Below, piece after piece: positions 26,564 to 39,742 of a DNA stretch of 64,000 nt. Under the pieces are notes generated by a model. It saw nothing but the letters and a program-made list of their open reading frames with translations, did not search any database and was not told where the DNA came from. The DNA is from Enterobacter asburiae. Lineage in GTDB: Bacteria; Pseudomonadota; Gammaproteobacteria; Enterobacterales; Enterobacteriaceae. The stretch is from positions 124,001 to 188,000 of the forward strand of contig NZ_VRKN01000004.1 in NCBI RefSeq assembly GCF_008080435.1. The letters are read 5' to 3'. Within the stretch, counting starts at the first letter, position 1. Each line of letters begins with the position of its first letter. The position numbers and the translations under genes were made by a program.

Positions 26564-28008
26564 TGCAGGAGAACTACGCTTTTATTGCCGATGCGATCGA
26601 CACGCGATGTCGGACGTTAACCGATATTGCCGACGCGATCTGGGATCATCCCGAGACCCGCTTTGAAGAGTTCTGGTCCGCCGAACGGCTCGCCAGCGAG
26701 CTTGAGGCGGAAGGCTTCACGCTGACGCGCGAGGCTGGCGGTATTCCAAATGCCTTTATCGCCAGCTTCGGCAGCGGCAAACCGGTCATCGCCCTGCTGG
26801 GCGAATACGACGCGCTGGCCGGGCTAAGCCAGCAGGCGCACTGTGCGACCGCGCAATCCGCCACGCCGGGGGCCAACGGCCACGGCTGCGGGCATAATCT
26901 GCTAGGCACCGCGGCACTGGCGGGCGCGGTGGCGGTGAAAAGCTGGCTGGAGCAGCACGGCGGTAGCGGAACAGTGCGTTTTTACGGCTGTCCCGGCGAA
27001 GAAGGTGGCTCCGGGAAAACCTTTATGGTGCGCGAAGGTCTGTTTGATGACGTCGATGCCGCCGTCACCTGGCACCCGGAAGCCTTCGCCGGGATGTTTA
27101 ACGTCAGCACGCTGGCGAATATTCAGGTCGCCTGGCGTTTTCACGGCGTGGCGGCGCATGCAGCCAACTCCCCCCATCTGGGACGCAGCGCGCTGGACGC
27201 CGTGACGCTGATGACCACCGGCACCAACTTCCTCAACGAACACATCATCGAGAAAGCGCGCGTCCATTATGCCATTACCGATACCGGCGGGATTTCGCCC
27301 AACGTGGTGCAGGCGCAGGCCGAGGTGCTGTACCTGATCCGCGCCCCGGAGATGGCCGATGCGCAGCAAATCTACGAACGGATCGAGAAAATCGCCCAGG
27401 GCGCGGCGATGATGACCGAAACCACCGTCGAGTGTCGCTTTGATAAAGCCTGCTCCAGCTACCTGCCGAACCGCACGCTCGAGGCGGCGATGTATCGCGC
27501 CCTGCAGCACTACGGCACGCCGGAGTGGACCGAAGAAGAGCGAGACTTTGCCCGCGAGATCCGCGCCACCCTGACGCCCAACGATCTGCAAAACAGCCTG
27601 AAAAATATTGCCGCGACGGGCGGTGACGCGGGTAAAGCCTTTGCCCGGTGCCATCAGGAGACGCTGCTGGTGGATGAAGTCGCGCCCTATGCCATCACCG
27701 ACAACGTGCTGGCGGGCTCCACGGACGTGGGCGACGTCAGCTGGAAAATGCCGGTTGCCCAGTGCTTTAGCCCCTGCTTTACCGTCGGCACGCCGCTGCA
27801 CACCTGGCAACTGGTGGCGCAGGGGCGTACCTCCATTGCCCACAAAGGCATGCTGCTGGCCGGAAAAGTGATGGGCGCGACCGCGCTCAATCTGCTGCAG
27901 GACGCAGCGCTGCTGAAAAAATGCCGTGAAGAGTTCGACCAACAATTACAAGAAAAACCGTACGTGTGTCCGATCCCACAGGGCGTGACACCGTCACCTT
28001 TAAAATAA
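26563..28008 (+). CDS. abgB: AbgB, p-aminobenzoyl-glutamate hydrolase subunit B
   Basis: 481 residues, same as E. coli. M20 family: [28 protein letters not shown] and [12 protein letters not shown] are the metal-binding and catalytic segments. Its ATG shares a base with the abgA stop, so the subunits are made in a coupled way, fitting the heterodimer. Followed 36 bases later by abgT. Confidence 0.95.
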   Translation: MQENYAFIADAIDTRCRTLTDIADAIWDHPETRFEEFWSAERLASELEAEGFTLTREAGGIPNAFIASFGSGKPVIALLGEYDALAGLSQQAHCATAQSATPGANGHGCGHNLLGTAALAGAVAVKSWLEQHGGSGTVRFYGCPGEEGGSGKTFMVREGLFDDVDAAVTWHPEAFAGMFNVSTLANIQVAWRFHGVAAHAANSPHLGRSALDAVTLMTTGTNFLNEHIIEKARVHYAITDTGGISPNVVQAQAEVLYLIRAPEMADAQQIYERIEKIAQGAAMMTETTVECRFDKACSSYLPNRTLEAAMYRALQHYGTPEWTEEERDFAREIRATLTPNDLQNSLKNIAATGGDAGKAFARCHQETLLVDEVAPYAITDNVLAGSTDVGDVSWKMPVAQCFSPCFTVGTPLHTWQLVAQGRTSIAHKGMLLAGKVMGATALNLLQDAALLKKCREEFDQQLQEKPYVCPIPQGVTPSPLK

Positions 28009-28044
28009 AAAAACACAACAACACAACACTCCCGAGGAACGCCC

Positions 28045-29571
28045 ATGAGTATGTCATCCATACCTTCGCATTCCCCATCCGGTAAGCTCTATGGCTGGGT
28101 TGAAAGGATCGGCAATAAAGTGCCGCACCCTTTCCTGCTTTTTATCTATCTGATTGTGATTTTGATGGTCGCCACCGCCGCGCTCTCCGCCTTTGACGTC
28201 AGCGTGCGTAGTCCGGCTGACGGCAGCCTGGTGGCGGTAAAGAACCTGCTCAGCGTTGAAGGGCTGCACTGGTTTTTACCCAATGTGATTAAGAACTTCA
28301 GCGGTTTCGCCCCGCTGGGCGCCATTCTGGCGCTGGTGCTGGGCGCCGGACTGGCTGAACGCGTTGGTTTGCTGCCCGCATTAATGGTGAAGATGGCTTC
28401 TCACGTCAGCGCGCGTTACGCGAGCTATATGGTGCTGTTTATCGCCTTCTTCAGCCATATCTCCTCCGACGCCGCGCTGGTGATCATGCCGCCGATGGGG
28501 GCGCTGATTTTCCTCGCCGTCGGGCGTCATCCCGTGGCGGGCCTGCTGTCGGCGATTGCGGGCGTGGGCTGTGGATTTACCGCCAACCTGCTGATCGTCA
28601 CCACCGACGTGCTGCTCTCGGGCATCAGCACGGAGGCGGCGAAGACCATCGATGCGGCAATGCACGTCAGCGTGATCGATAACTGGTACTTTATGGCCAG
28701 CTCGGTCATTGTCCTGACGATTGTCGGCGGGCTGATTACCGATAAGATCATCGAGCCGCGCCTGGGTAAATGGGAAGGCCGTAGCGATGAAAAGCTGGAC
28801 ACCCTGAGCAAAGAGCAGCGCTTCGGCCTGCGCGTGGCTGGCGTTATCTCGCTGGCCTTTATCGCACTGGTGGCGCTGATGGTGGTGCCGGAAAACGGCA
28901 TATTGCGCGATCCGGTTAAACATACCGTCCTGCCGTCACCGTTTATTCAGGGCATCGTACCGCTGATTATCCTCTTCTTCTTTGTCGTTTCGCTCGCCTA
29001 CGGTATCGCTACCGGCAAAATCCGCCGTCAGGGCGATCTGCCGCAGCTGATGATCGAGCCGATGAAAGAGATGGCGGGCTTTATCGTGATGGTGTTCCCG
29101 CTGGCGCAGTTTGTGGCGATGTTTAACTGGAGCAACATGGGCAAGTTTATGGCCGTGGGCCTGACCGACGCGCTGGAGGCTGCCGGATTAAGCGGCGTAC
29201 CGGCGTTTGTCGGCCTGGCGCTGCTGTCATCCCTGCTGTGCATGTTTATCGCCAGCGGCTCCGCCATCTGGTCGATTCTGGCCCCGATCTTCGTACCGAT
29301 GTTTATGATGCTGGGATTCCACCCGGCGTTTGCCCAGATCCTGTTCCGCATCGCTGACTCATCGGTTATTCCGCTGGCGCCGGTTTCGCCGTTTGTTCCA
29401 CTGTTTTTAGGCTTCCTGCAGCGCTATAAACCGGAAGCCAAACTGGGTACCTACTATTCGCTGATTTTACCCTACCCGCTTATCTTTTTAGGGGTATGGC
29501 TGGTGATGCTGGTGGCATGGTATCTTGTCGGCCTGCCAATTGGGCCGGGGATTTACCCGAGGCTGAATTAA
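28045..29571 (+). CDS. abgT: AbgT, p-aminobenzoyl-glutamate transporter
   Basis: 508-residue inner-membrane transporter of the AbgT family, imports p-aminobenzoyl-glutamate. Starts [24 protein letters not shown], as in E. coli, with CGAGGA upstream. About nine helices plus two re-entrant hairpins are expected; [17 protein letters not shown] and [17 protein letters not shown] are conserved. Ends 10 bases before ogt, so ogt may be read with the operon. Confidence 0.95.
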   Translation: MSMSSIPSHSPSGKLYGWVERIGNKVPHPFLLFIYLIVILMVATAALSAFDVSVRSPADGSLVAVKNLLSVEGLHWFLPNVIKNFSGFAPLGAILALVLGAGLAERVGLLPALMVKMASHVSARYASYMVLFIAFFSHISSDAALVIMPPMGALIFLAVGRHPVAGLLSAIAGVGCGFTANLLIVTTDVLLSGISTEAAKTIDAAMHVSVIDNWYFMASSVIVLTIVGGLITDKIIEPRLGKWEGRSDEKLDTLSKEQRFGLRVAGVISLAFIALVALMVVPENGILRDPVKHTVLPSPFIQGIVPLIILFFFVVSLAYGIATGKIRRQGDLPQLMIEPMKEMAGFIVMVFPLAQFVAMFNWSNMGKFMAVGLTDALEAAGLSGVPAFVGLALLSSLLCMFIASGSAIWSILAPIFVPMFMMLGFHPAFAQILFRIADSSVIPLAPVSPFVPLFLGFLQRYKPEAKLGTYYSLILPYPLIFLGVWLVMLVAWYLVGLPIGPGIYPRLN

Positions 29572-29581
29572 AGGAAAGAGG

Positions 29582-30097
29582 ATGCTGAGATTACTCGAAG
29601 ATAAGATTGCAACGCCGCTTGGTCCACTGTGGGTGATCGCGGACGAAGAGTTCTGCCTGCGCGCCGTCGAATGGGAAGAGCACAGCGACCGCATGGAAGA
29701 ACTGCTCAATGTTCACTACCGCTCCCAGGGGTATGAACGTATCCGCGCCACCAACCCGGGCGGACTGAGCAGCAAGCTTACGGCGTACTTCGAAGGCGAT
29801 CTCAGCATCATCGATACTCTACCGACCGCCACGGCAGGCACGCCTTTTCAGCGCGAAGTATGGCAGGCGCTGCGGTCCATTCCCTGCGGACAGGTCATGC
29901 ATTACGGCCAGCTCGCGGAGCAGCTAGGCCGCGCAGGGGCCGCACGTGCAGTGGGTGCCGCGAACGGCTCTAACCCGGTCAGCATCGTGGTGCCCTGCCA
30001 CCGCGTCATTGGCCGCAACGGTACCATGACAGGCTATGCCGGTGGCGTGCAGCGAAAAGAGTGGCTACTGCGCCATGAAGGGTATCTTTTGCTGTAG
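29582..30097 (+). CDS. ogt: Ogt, O6-methylguanine-DNA methyltransferase
   Basis: 171-residue suicide DNA repair protein. Acceptor cysteine Cys139 in [10 protein letters not shown], the DNA-binding helix with the arginine finger in [16 protein letters not shown]. Removes methyl groups from O6-methylguanine and O4-methylthymine. Start ATG follows AAGGAAAGAGG, 11 bases after abgT. Constitutive in E. coli. Confidence 0.95.
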   Translation: MLRLLEDKIATPLGPLWVIADEEFCLRAVEWEEHSDRMEELLNVHYRSQGYERIRATNPGGLSSKLTAYFEGDLSIIDTLPTATAGTPFQREVWQALRSIPCGQVMHYGQLAEQLGRAGAARAVGAANGSNPVSIVVPCHRVIGRNGTMTGYAGGVQRKEWLLRHEGYLLL

Positions 30098-30247
30098 AAA
30101 CCAGGCTTTTAGTGCTTAATTTTCTGCCGGTTAGGCTAAAAATCCATAATCAAGCTGTGGAATTTCAAGAAGATGGCGACACGTTGCCGTCTCTTGTCCT
30201 TATTGAGGGTTTGTCAGGCTTACGTACTTACCAAAAAGATGTTAAAA

Positions 30248-30261
30248 TTGACCAATATCAA
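30248..30261 (+). promoter_or_regulatory. FNR box in the fnr promoter
   Basis: TTGAC-CAAT-ATCAA, one mismatch from TTGAT-N4-ATCAA, 20 bases before the fnr start codon. In E. coli the site in this position mediates anaerobic autorepression. Confidence 0.85.
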
Positions 30262-30280
30262 TTAAGGCTTGAGCAAACCT

Positions 30281-31033
30281 ATGATCCCGGAAAAGCGAAT
30301 TATACGACGCATTCAGTCTGGCGGTTGTGCTATCCATTGCCAGGATTGCAGCATCAGCCAGCTCTGTATCCCGTTTACCCTGAATGAGCATGAACTCGAT
30401 CAGCTTGATAATATCATCGAGCGCAAAAAGCCTATTCAGAAAGGGCAGACGCTGTTTAAAGCGGGAGACGAACTGAAATCGCTCTATGCTATCCGTTCTG
30501 GCACCATCAAGAGCTACACCATCACCGAACAGGGTGATGAGCAGATCACCGGCTTCCATCTGGCGGGCGACCTGGTGGGCTTTGATGCCATCGGCACGGG
30601 CCATCACCCGAGCTTTGCTCAGGCGCTCGAAACCTCGATGGTTTGCGAAATCCCGTTTGAAACCCTGGACGATCTGTCCGGTAAGATGCCTAACCTGCGT
30701 CAGCAGATGATGCGTCTGATGAGCGGTGAGATCAAAGGCGATCAGGACATGATTCTGCTGCTTTCCAAAAAGAATGCAGAAGAACGCCTGGCTGCGTTTA
30801 TCTACAACCTCTCCCGCCGCTTCGCCGAACGTGGCTTCTCGCCGCGTGAATTCCGTCTGACGATGACGCGTGGCGATATCGGTAACTACCTGGGTCTGAC
30901 CGTGGAAACCATCAGCCGTCTGCTGGGCCGTTTCCAGAAAAGCGGGATGCTGGCCGTTAAAGGTAAATACATCACTATCGAAAACGGTGAAGCGCTGGCC
31001 GTTCTTGCCGGGCACGCCCGCAACGTGGCGTAA
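30281..31033 (+). CDS. fnr: FNR, oxygen-responsive transcription regulator
   Basis: 250 residues starting [15 protein letters not shown] at 30281, as in E. coli. The oxygen-labile [4Fe-4S] cluster ligands Cys20, Cys23, Cys29 ([10 protein letters not shown]) and the fourth in SMVCEIP are present. CRP-type beta-roll, dimer helix, and C-terminal helix-turn-helix with recognition residues in [14 protein letters not shown]. Master switch to anaerobic metabolism. A TTG at 30269 is in frame but would add four unsupported residues. Confidence 0.97.
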   Translation: MIPEKRIIRRIQSGGCAIHCQDCSISQLCIPFTLNEHELDQLDNIIERKKPIQKGQTLFKAGDELKSLYAIRSGTIKSYTITEQGDEQITGFHLAGDLVGFDAIGTGHHPSFAQALETSMVCEIPFETLDDLSGKMPNLRQQMMRLMSGEIKGDQDMILLLSKKNAEERLAAFIYNLSRRFAERGFSPREFRLTMTRGDIGNYLGLTVETISRLLGRFQKSGMLAVKGKYITIENGEALAVLAGHARNVA

Positions 31034-31050
31034 CTTTCCGCATGTTGATA

Positions 31051-31092
31051 ACCAGACTGATAAATTCTTGTGATTTATTGGTCTGGTATAAT
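31051..31092 (+). promoter_or_regulatory. fnr end hairpin overlapped by an extended -10 promoter
   Basis: ACCAGAC at 31051-31057 pairs with GTCTGGT at 31081-31087 through an imperfect 16-base-pair stem, probably ending fnr transcription. The 3' arm runs into TGG-TATAAT (31084-31092), an extended -10, with TTCTTG 16 bases upstream as a weak -35. It could drive the small membrane gene and uspE. Confidence 0.55.
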
Positions 31093-31167
31093 CACTTCCG
31101 TTTCAAGATATTTTCACCGTAGTACGTCCCCACACAGCGCCCGAAAGGTTCTCGTTGAGGTTATGAA

Positions 31168-31362
31168 TTGAGAGAAAGTTTGTTTTTCGTTTCAGTCGTG
31201 ATTGCCTCAGTGACCTTTATCTTCATCTGGATCATGCTTGTCGGCCCGATGAAGGGGGAGGAAAAAACCTACGTTCAGGATTCCACGACCTTTGCGATAG
31301 CGGTGATGGTGCTGCTGTTTATTGCGTTTATCGCGGTAACGACCACGGTACTTTTCCTCTGA
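31168..31362 (+). CDS. Small two-helix membrane protein, unknown
   Basis: 64 residues from a TTG start at 31168, with GAGG seven bases upstream; an ATG at 31163 in another frame stops after two codons. Helix 1 about residues 5-27 (FFVSVVIASVTFIFIWIMLVG), an acidic/basic linker PMKGEEKTYVQDSTT, helix 2 about 43-64. Not recognised by name; E. coli K-12 has no gene here that I recall. Lies between fnr and uspE on the same strand, 109 bases before uspE. Confidence 0.65.
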   Translation: MRESLFFVSVVIASVTFIFIWIMLVGPMKGEEKTYVQDSTTFAIAVMVLLFIAFIAVTTTVLFL

Positions 31363-31471
31363 TAAATTTTCATGAATTATTGATCTGGCAAAACCTCCCC
31401 TCTGTTTCATTCAGGATATATAGGTTACTCTTTTAATTACAGACTGTGGTGACAGTAGTAAGGAGACCTGT

Positions 31472-32422
31472 ATGGCCAAGTATCAAAACATGCTGGTAGC
31501 TATCGATCCGAATCAGGACGATCAGCCGGCATTACGACGTGCTGTGTATTTACATCAACGGATTGGTGGCAAAATCAAAGCGTTTTTGCCGATCTATGAC
31601 TTCTCGTATGAGATGACCACCCTTCTGTCGCCTGACGAGCGCACCGCTATGCGTCAGGGCGTCATCAGCCAGCGTACCGCGTGGATCCGCGAACAGGCGA
31701 AGTATTACCTGGAAGCGGGTGTGCCTATTGATATTAAAGTGGTCTGGCATAACCGACCTTTCGAAGCCATCATCCAGGAGATTGTCGCCGGTGGGCATGA
31801 CCTGCTGCTGAAGATGGCGCACCAGCACGACAGGCTGGAATCCGTGATTTTCACCCCGACCGACTGGCACTTGCTGCGTAAATGTCCTTGCCCGGTCTGG
31901 ATGGTAAAAGACCAGCCGTGGCCTGAAGGCGGGCGAGCCGTTGTGGCGGTAAACCTCGCAAGCGAAGAGGATTACCACAATTCGCTGAATGAGAAGCTGG
32001 TGAAGGAGACCATCCAGCTTGCTGACCAGGTGAATCATACCGAAGTGCATCTGGTTGGCGCCTATCCAGTCACCCCGATTAACATTGCCATTGAGCTACC
32101 TGAATTTGACCCGAGCGTGTACAACGACGCGATCCGCGGTCAGCACCTGCTGGCCATGAAAGCATTGCGCCAGAAATTCAGCATTGATGAGAAAATGACC
32201 CACGTGGAAAAAGGGCTGCCTGAAGAGGTTATCCCGGACCTGGCGGAACACCTGCAGGCGGGGATTGTGGTGCTGGGCACCATTGGCCGGACCGGTATTT
32301 CTGCCGCCTTCCTCGGCAATACCGCCGAACAGGTGATCGACCATCTGCGCTGCGACCTGCTGGTCATTAAGCCGGATGAGTACCAGACGCCAGTTGAGCT
32401 GGACGATCCGGAAGACGATTAA
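31472..32422 (+). CDS. uspE: UspE, tandem universal stress protein
   Basis: 316-residue cytoplasmic protein with two Usp domains in tandem (about 1-150 and 155-305); the second ends with [24 protein letters not shown], the G-2x-G-9x-G nucleotide-type loop. E. coli UspE (YdaA) is induced by stress and growth arrest and acts in cell aggregation. The start follows AAGGAG. Confidence 0.95.
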   Translation: MAKYQNMLVAIDPNQDDQPALRRAVYLHQRIGGKIKAFLPIYDFSYEMTTLLSPDERTAMRQGVISQRTAWIREQAKYYLEAGVPIDIKVVWHNRPFEAIIQEIVAGGHDLLLKMAHQHDRLESVIFTPTDWHLLRKCPCPVWMVKDQPWPEGGRAVVAVNLASEEDYHNSLNEKLVKETIQLADQVNHTEVHLVGAYPVTPINIAIELPEFDPSVYNDAIRGQHLLAMKALRQKFSIDEKMTHVEKGLPEEVIPDLAEHLQAGIVVLGTIGRTGISAAFLGNTAEQVIDHLRCDLLVIKPDEYQTPVELDDPEDD

Positions 32423-32439
32423 CCCGTAAGATGAAAAAA

Positions 32440-32467
32440 AACCGTCGGGGAACCGGCGGTTTTTTTT
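32440..32467 (+). terminator. Rho-independent terminator of uspE, possibly bidirectional
   Basis: Nine-base-pair stem AACCGTCGG / CCGGCGGTT with a GGAA tetraloop, followed by eight Ts and preceded by eight As, so it can also end pntBA transcripts from the other side. Confidence 0.9.
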
Positions 32468-32535
32468 GCCGGGTGGCGGCTTCGCCTTACCCAGCCTACA
32501 GGTTTGGTAGGCCCGGTAAGCTTGCGCCACCGGGC
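32468..32535. repeat. REP/BIME element between uspE and pntB
   Basis: GCCGGGTGGCGGCTTCGCC...GCGCCACCGGGC, two REP units facing each other. REP sequences are intergenic palindromes common in enterobacteria and may protect mRNA ends or bind gyrase. Confidence 0.85.
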
Positions 32536-32544
32536 TTTACCCTG

Positions 32545-33936
<1,392 letters not shown>

Positions 33937-33943
33937 CTACCCC

Positions 33944-36008
<2,065 letters not shown>

Positions 36009-36953
36009 ATGAAGCTTAAGAACACACTCCTGGCGTCCGCACTTCTTTCCGCGACCGCCCTGTCTGCGAATGCCGCAACAGAGTTAACGCCGGAGCAAGC
36101 GGCAGCGTTAAAACCTTTTGACCATACGGTCATTGTGGGTCGTTATAATTCTATTGGCGACGCCGTCGCCGCGGCATCAAAAGCTGCTGATAAAAACGGG
36201 GCGGCCTCGTTTTATGTCGTTGACCAGTCCGATTACGGCAACAGCGGTAACCAGCGTGTGACCATTGCGCTGTTCAAAGACAATGCGCCAAAAGCTGACG
36301 CACCGAAAAACCGCGTGATCAACGATGTTGTTGAACTGCCGAAAGATCAGGCGATTGAGCTGGAACCTTACGACACCGTCACCGTTCAGGGCTTCTATCG
36401 CAGCCAGCCAGAAGTGAACGATGCCATCACCAAAGCCGCGAAAGAGAAAGGGGCCTACTCTTTCTTCATCGTGCGTCAGGTCGATGCTAACCAGGGTGGC
36501 AACCAGCGTATTACCGCGTTCATCTATAAAAAAGATGCGAAAAAACGTGTTCTGCAGAGCCCGGATGCCATCCCGGCAAACTCAGAGGCAGGTCGCGCGG
36601 CGATAGCGAAAGGTGGCGAAGAAGCGAAGAAAGTTGAAATTCCAGGCGTAGCAACGACGGCTGCCCCAAGCGCTGAAGTGGGCCGTTTCTTTGAAACGCA
36701 GTCCACGAAAGGTGGCCGTTATTCCGTTACGCTGCCAGACGGTACCAAAATTGAAGAGCTGAACAACGCCACTGCAGCGCAGATGGTGCCGTTCGACAGC
36801 ATCAAGTTTACCGGCAACTACGGCAACATGACGGAAGTCTCTTACCAGGTCGCGAAGCGTGCGGCGAAGAAAGGGGCGAAGTACTACCACATCACCCGCC
36901 AGTGGCAGGAACGTGGTAACAACGTGACCATCAGCGCCGATCTGTACAAGTAA
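36009..36953 (+). CDS. ydgH: YdgH, periplasmic protein with DUF1471 domains
   Basis: 314 residues, same as E. coli. Signal peptide MKLKNTLLASALLSATALSANA, then three repeats of the DUF1471 (YdgH/BhsA/McbA-like) fold, visible as repeated VTVQGFYRSQPEVNDAI- and IKFTGNYGNMTEVSYQVA-type segments, each ending in an alpha-beta ...YYHITRQ/SFFIVRQ strand. Function is not settled; relatives respond to envelope stress and biofilm conditions. Start at 36009; the frame to 35979 would bury the signal peptide. Confidence 0.94.
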   Translation: MKLKNTLLASALLSATALSANAATELTPEQAAALKPFDHTVIVGRYNSIGDAVAAASKAADKNGAASFYVVDQSDYGNSGNQRVTIALFKDNAPKADAPKNRVINDVVELPKDQAIELEPYDTVTVQGFYRSQPEVNDAITKAAKEKGAYSFFIVRQVDANQGGNQRITAFIYKKDAKKRVLQSPDAIPANSEAGRAAIAKGGEEAKKVEIPGVATTAAPSAEVGRFFETQSTKGGRYSVTLPDGTKIEELNNATAAQMVPFDSIKFTGNYGNMTEVSYQVAKRAAKKGAKYYHITRQWQERGNNVTISADLYK

Positions 36954-36967
36954 CAAAATCGTTTACG

Positions 36968-36993
36968 AAAGGCGGCGCAATGCCGCCTTTTTT
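36968..36993 (+). terminator. Rho-independent terminator of ydgH
   Basis: AAAGGCGGC / GCCGCCTTT stem of nine base pairs with a five-base loop and a T-run. Confidence 0.9.
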
Positions 36994-37137
36994 GTTACTT
37001 TTTTTGAATTTCTGCCACACGTCATTGCATGCTTTCGTTACACTCCGTAAAATCCCGCGCCTTAGTGTGATCCACCATTTTTATGCGCCTGAGCGAAATA
37101 ATTATTCTGGATTTTGACCTTTCATAACAGGAAGCCA

Positions 37138-38520
37138 ATGGAAAAGAAACTTGGCCTGAGTGCTCTGACTGCGCTCGTTTTAAGCTCAATGCTGGGTGCA
37201 GGCGTATTCAGTTTGCCGCAAAATATGGCGGCCGTCGCCAGCCCTTCCGCGCTCATCATTGGCTGGGGCATTACCGGTGCCGGAATATTGCTGCTGGCCT
37301 TCGCCATGCTGCTGCTCACCCGCATTCGCCCGGATCTGGACGGCGGCATTTTCACCTATGCGCGTGAAGGTTTCGGCGAGCTGATTGGCTTCTGTTCCGC
37401 GTGGGGATACTGGCTGTGTGCCGTTATTGCCAACGTCTCCTATCTGGTGATCGTCTTCTCGGCGCTCAGTTTCTTTACCGATACGCCCGAGCTGCGTCTC
37501 TTTGGCGACGGGAATACCTGGCAATCTATTGTGGGCGCCTCGGTGCTACTGTGGTTCGTCCACTGGCTGGTGTTACGTGGCGTACAAACGGCCGCCAGCA
37601 TTAACCTGGTGGCGACGCTGGCGAAACTGGTTCCGCTCGGCCTGTTTATCGTTCTGGCCTTTATTGCGTTCCGTCTGGACGTATTTACGCTCGATTTCAG
37701 CGGCGTTGCGCTGGGCGTTCCCGTCTGGGAGCAGGTGAAAAACACGATGCTGATTACCCTGTGGGTGTTCATCGGTGTTGAAGGCGCGGTCGTGGTTTCT
37801 GCCCGGGCCCGGAATAAACGCGACGTGGGTCGCGCCACGCTGCTGGCCGTACTGGCTGCGCTCGGGGTCTATCTGCTGGTAACGCTGCTGTCGCTGGGCG
37901 TGGTGGCGCGTCCTGAGCTGGCTGAAATGCGCAACCCGTCAATGGCAGGCCTGATGGTGAAAATGCTCGGCCCCTGGGGGGATGTGGTGATTGCCGCGGG
38001 GCTGATCGTCTCCGTCTGCGGCGCTTACCTGAGCTGGACTATCATGGCGGCTGAAGTGCCATTCCTGGCCTCTACGCATAAAGCGTTTCCACGGCTGTTT
38101 GCCCGCCAAAATAAAAACAGTGCGCCGTCGGCATCACTCTGGCTGACCAACATCAGCGTTCAGGTCTGTCTGGTGCTGATCTGGCTCACAGGTTCAGACT
38201 ATAACACCCTGCTGACCATCGCCTCGGAGATGATTCTGGTACCCTATTTCTTAGTGGGTGCGTATTTGTTAAAAATCGCCACACGCCCGGCGCATTATGT
38301 TGTGGGTGTCGGAGCCTGTATTTACGGCCTGTGGTTGTTGTATGCTTCCGGACCTATGCATCTGCTGCTGTCGGTGGTGCTGTACGCACCGGGTCTGCTG
38401 GTGTTTATCTACGCCCGCCGCACGCATCAGCTGGAGAACGCGCTGAAACGCCGTGAGATGGCATTAATTGGACTGTTACTGGTTGCTGCCCTACCGGCAA
38501 CCTGGATGTTAATGGGATAG
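37138..38520 (+). CDS. ydgI: YdgI, basic amino acid/polyamine antiporter (APC family)
   Basis: 460-residue, about 12-helix APC-superfamily antiporter, same length as E. coli YdgI and ArcD-like. SSMLGAGVFSLPQNMA and GWGITGAGILLLA form the substrate-site helix 1 region. Predicted arginine/ornithine exchange, not shown experimentally as far as I know. Start MEKKLGL at 37138 has AGGA upstream. folM follows after 39 bases. Confidence 0.93.
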   Translation: MEKKLGLSALTALVLSSMLGAGVFSLPQNMAAVASPSALIIGWGITGAGILLLAFAMLLLTRIRPDLDGGIFTYAREGFGELIGFCSAWGYWLCAVIANVSYLVIVFSALSFFTDTPELRLFGDGNTWQSIVGASVLLWFVHWLVLRGVQTAASINLVATLAKLVPLGLFIVLAFIAFRLDVFTLDFSGVALGVPVWEQVKNTMLITLWVFIGVEGAVVVSARARNKRDVGRATLLAVLAALGVYLLVTLLSLGVVARPELAEMRNPSMAGLMVKMLGPWGDVVIAAGLIVSVCGAYLSWTIMAAEVPFLASTHKAFPRLFARQNKNSAPSASLWLTNISVQVCLVLIWLTGSDYNTLLTIASEMILVPYFLVGAYLLKIATRPAHYVVGVGACIYGLWLLYASGPMHLLLSVVLYAPGLLVFIYARRTHQLENALKRREMALIGLLLVAALPATWMLMG

Positions 38521-38559
38521 CATCGCCTTTCCCATTGTTGAACTGTAAAGGAGAATACG

Positions 38560-39282
38560 ATGGGAAATGCACCGCTTCGCCCAATACTGATTACCGGTGG
38601 AGGCCGCCGTATCGGCCTCGCCCTCGCCCATCACTTTCTCAACCTTCGCCATCCGGTCATTGTCAGCTACCGTACGGAATACCCGTCGATTGAAGGGTTA
38701 CGCAAAGCCGGAGCAGTCTGCATTCAGGCTGATTTTTCAACCGATGAAGGCATTCTGGCTTTCGCTGAAAAGGTGAAATCCACCACGACGGGGCTGCGCG
38801 CCGTGATCCATAACGCCAGCGCATGGCGTGCCGAAAAACCCGGTACGTCACTCAGCGAAACGCTCTCCGCCATGTTGCAGATCCACGTGAATACCCCTTA
38901 TCTGCTCAACCATGCTCTGCAGGATCTGCTGCGCGGCCATGGGCACGCGGCGGGCGACATTATTCACTTTACCGATTATGTGGTAGAGCGCGGCAGCGAC
39001 AAGCACATCGCCTACGCGGCCAGTAAAGCCGCTCTGGATAACATGACGCGCTCGTTTGCCCGCAAGCTCGCGCCCGAGGTGAAGGTGAACGCCATCGCCC
39101 CGGCGATGATTTTGTTTAACGAAAACGATGATGCGGAGTATCGCCAGCAGGCGCTGAATAAGTCGCTCATGAAAATCGCCCCTGGCGAAAAAGAGGTGAT
39201 CGACCTTGTGGATTACCTGCTCACCAGTTGCTATGTGACCGGCAGAACCTTTGCCGTGGACGGCGGTCGCCCGCTGCGCTAG
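38560..39282 (+). CDS. folM: FolM, dihydromonapterin/dihydrofolate reductase
   Basis: 240-residue short-chain dehydrogenase. Cofactor motif TGGGRRIG with basic residues for NADPH, NNAG-equivalent IHNASAW, and YAASKAALD carrying the Tyr-x3-Lys pair. E. coli FolM makes tetrahydromonapterin and can reduce dihydrofolate. Overlaps the convergent ydgC by four bases. Confidence 0.94.
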   Translation: MGNAPLRPILITGGGRRIGLALAHHFLNLRHPVIVSYRTEYPSIEGLRKAGAVCIQADFSTDEGILAFAEKVKSTTTGLRAVIHNASAWRAEKPGTSLSETLSAMLQIHVNTPYLLNHALQDLLRGHGHAAGDIIHFTDYVVERGSDKHIAYAASKAALDNMTRSFARKLAPEVKVNAIAPAMILFNENDDAEYRQQALNKSLMKIAPGEKEVIDLVDYLLTSCYVTGRTFAVDGGRPLR

Positions 39283-39614
39283 TGAAAGCGACTCCAGAAG
39301 AAAATCAACACCCAGGCGCTGAGTCCCCAGCAGACCACCGCCCCGCTCAGCGCCAGGGGAAGACGCAGAAAACCGGTGAAGTACCACAGCGAAAGCAGGT
39401 AGAGAAAATACGGAATGATAGACCACATGCCAAACACGATGGTCGTGCGTAACGCTTCCGTGCCTCGTTCAGAAGCCACAATATAGTGAGCAATCAGCGC
39501 AAAGGTCGGGAACAGCGGGATCAGCCCGGCAATATAGTAGTTTTTCGTTTTTGCCAGAATGCCAATCAGTAACACCACCAGCGCGCCCAGCGCGGCTTTG
39601 ATCACCAGCCCCAT
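39279..39614 (-). CDS. ydgC: YdgC, GlpM family inner-membrane protein
   Basis: 111 residues, same as E. coli, from MGLVIKAALGALVVLL at 39614. Four membrane helices predicted, with the conserved AKTKNYYIAGLIPLFPTFALIAHY. GlpM relatives affect alginate formation in Pseudomonas; the role here is unknown. Confidence 0.92.
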   Translation of the reverse strand: MGLVIKAALGALVVLLIGILAKTKNYYIAGLIPLFPTFALIAHYIVASERGTEALRTTIVFGMWSIIPYFLYLLSLWYFTGFLRLPLALSGAVVCWGLSAWVLIFFWSRFH

Positions 39615-39680
39615 ATTTTTTCCTGAAACAATCAACTCACAATTTGAGCCAGAATAACGGAACCGGCGTTAATTTTGAAA

Positions 39681-39715
39681 GATTAATGGAAGGTTAAGGT
39701 TTCGCGGTGTATGTT
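39681..39715 (+). promoter_or_regulatory. PhoP box and -10 of rstA
   Basis: GATTAA-N5-GGTTAA direct repeat resembling the PhoP box, with TATGTT (39710-39715) 12 bases downstream as -10. E. coli rstA is activated by PhoP with this spacing. Confidence 0.65.
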
Positions 39716-39742
39716 GGCTTTTTTCACGAAAACAGACGCTGT

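Noticed and set aside
30112..30387. 91-codon ORF across the fnr promoter and start
   Set aside because: Overlaps the FNR box and the fnr coding start in another frame; no family match.
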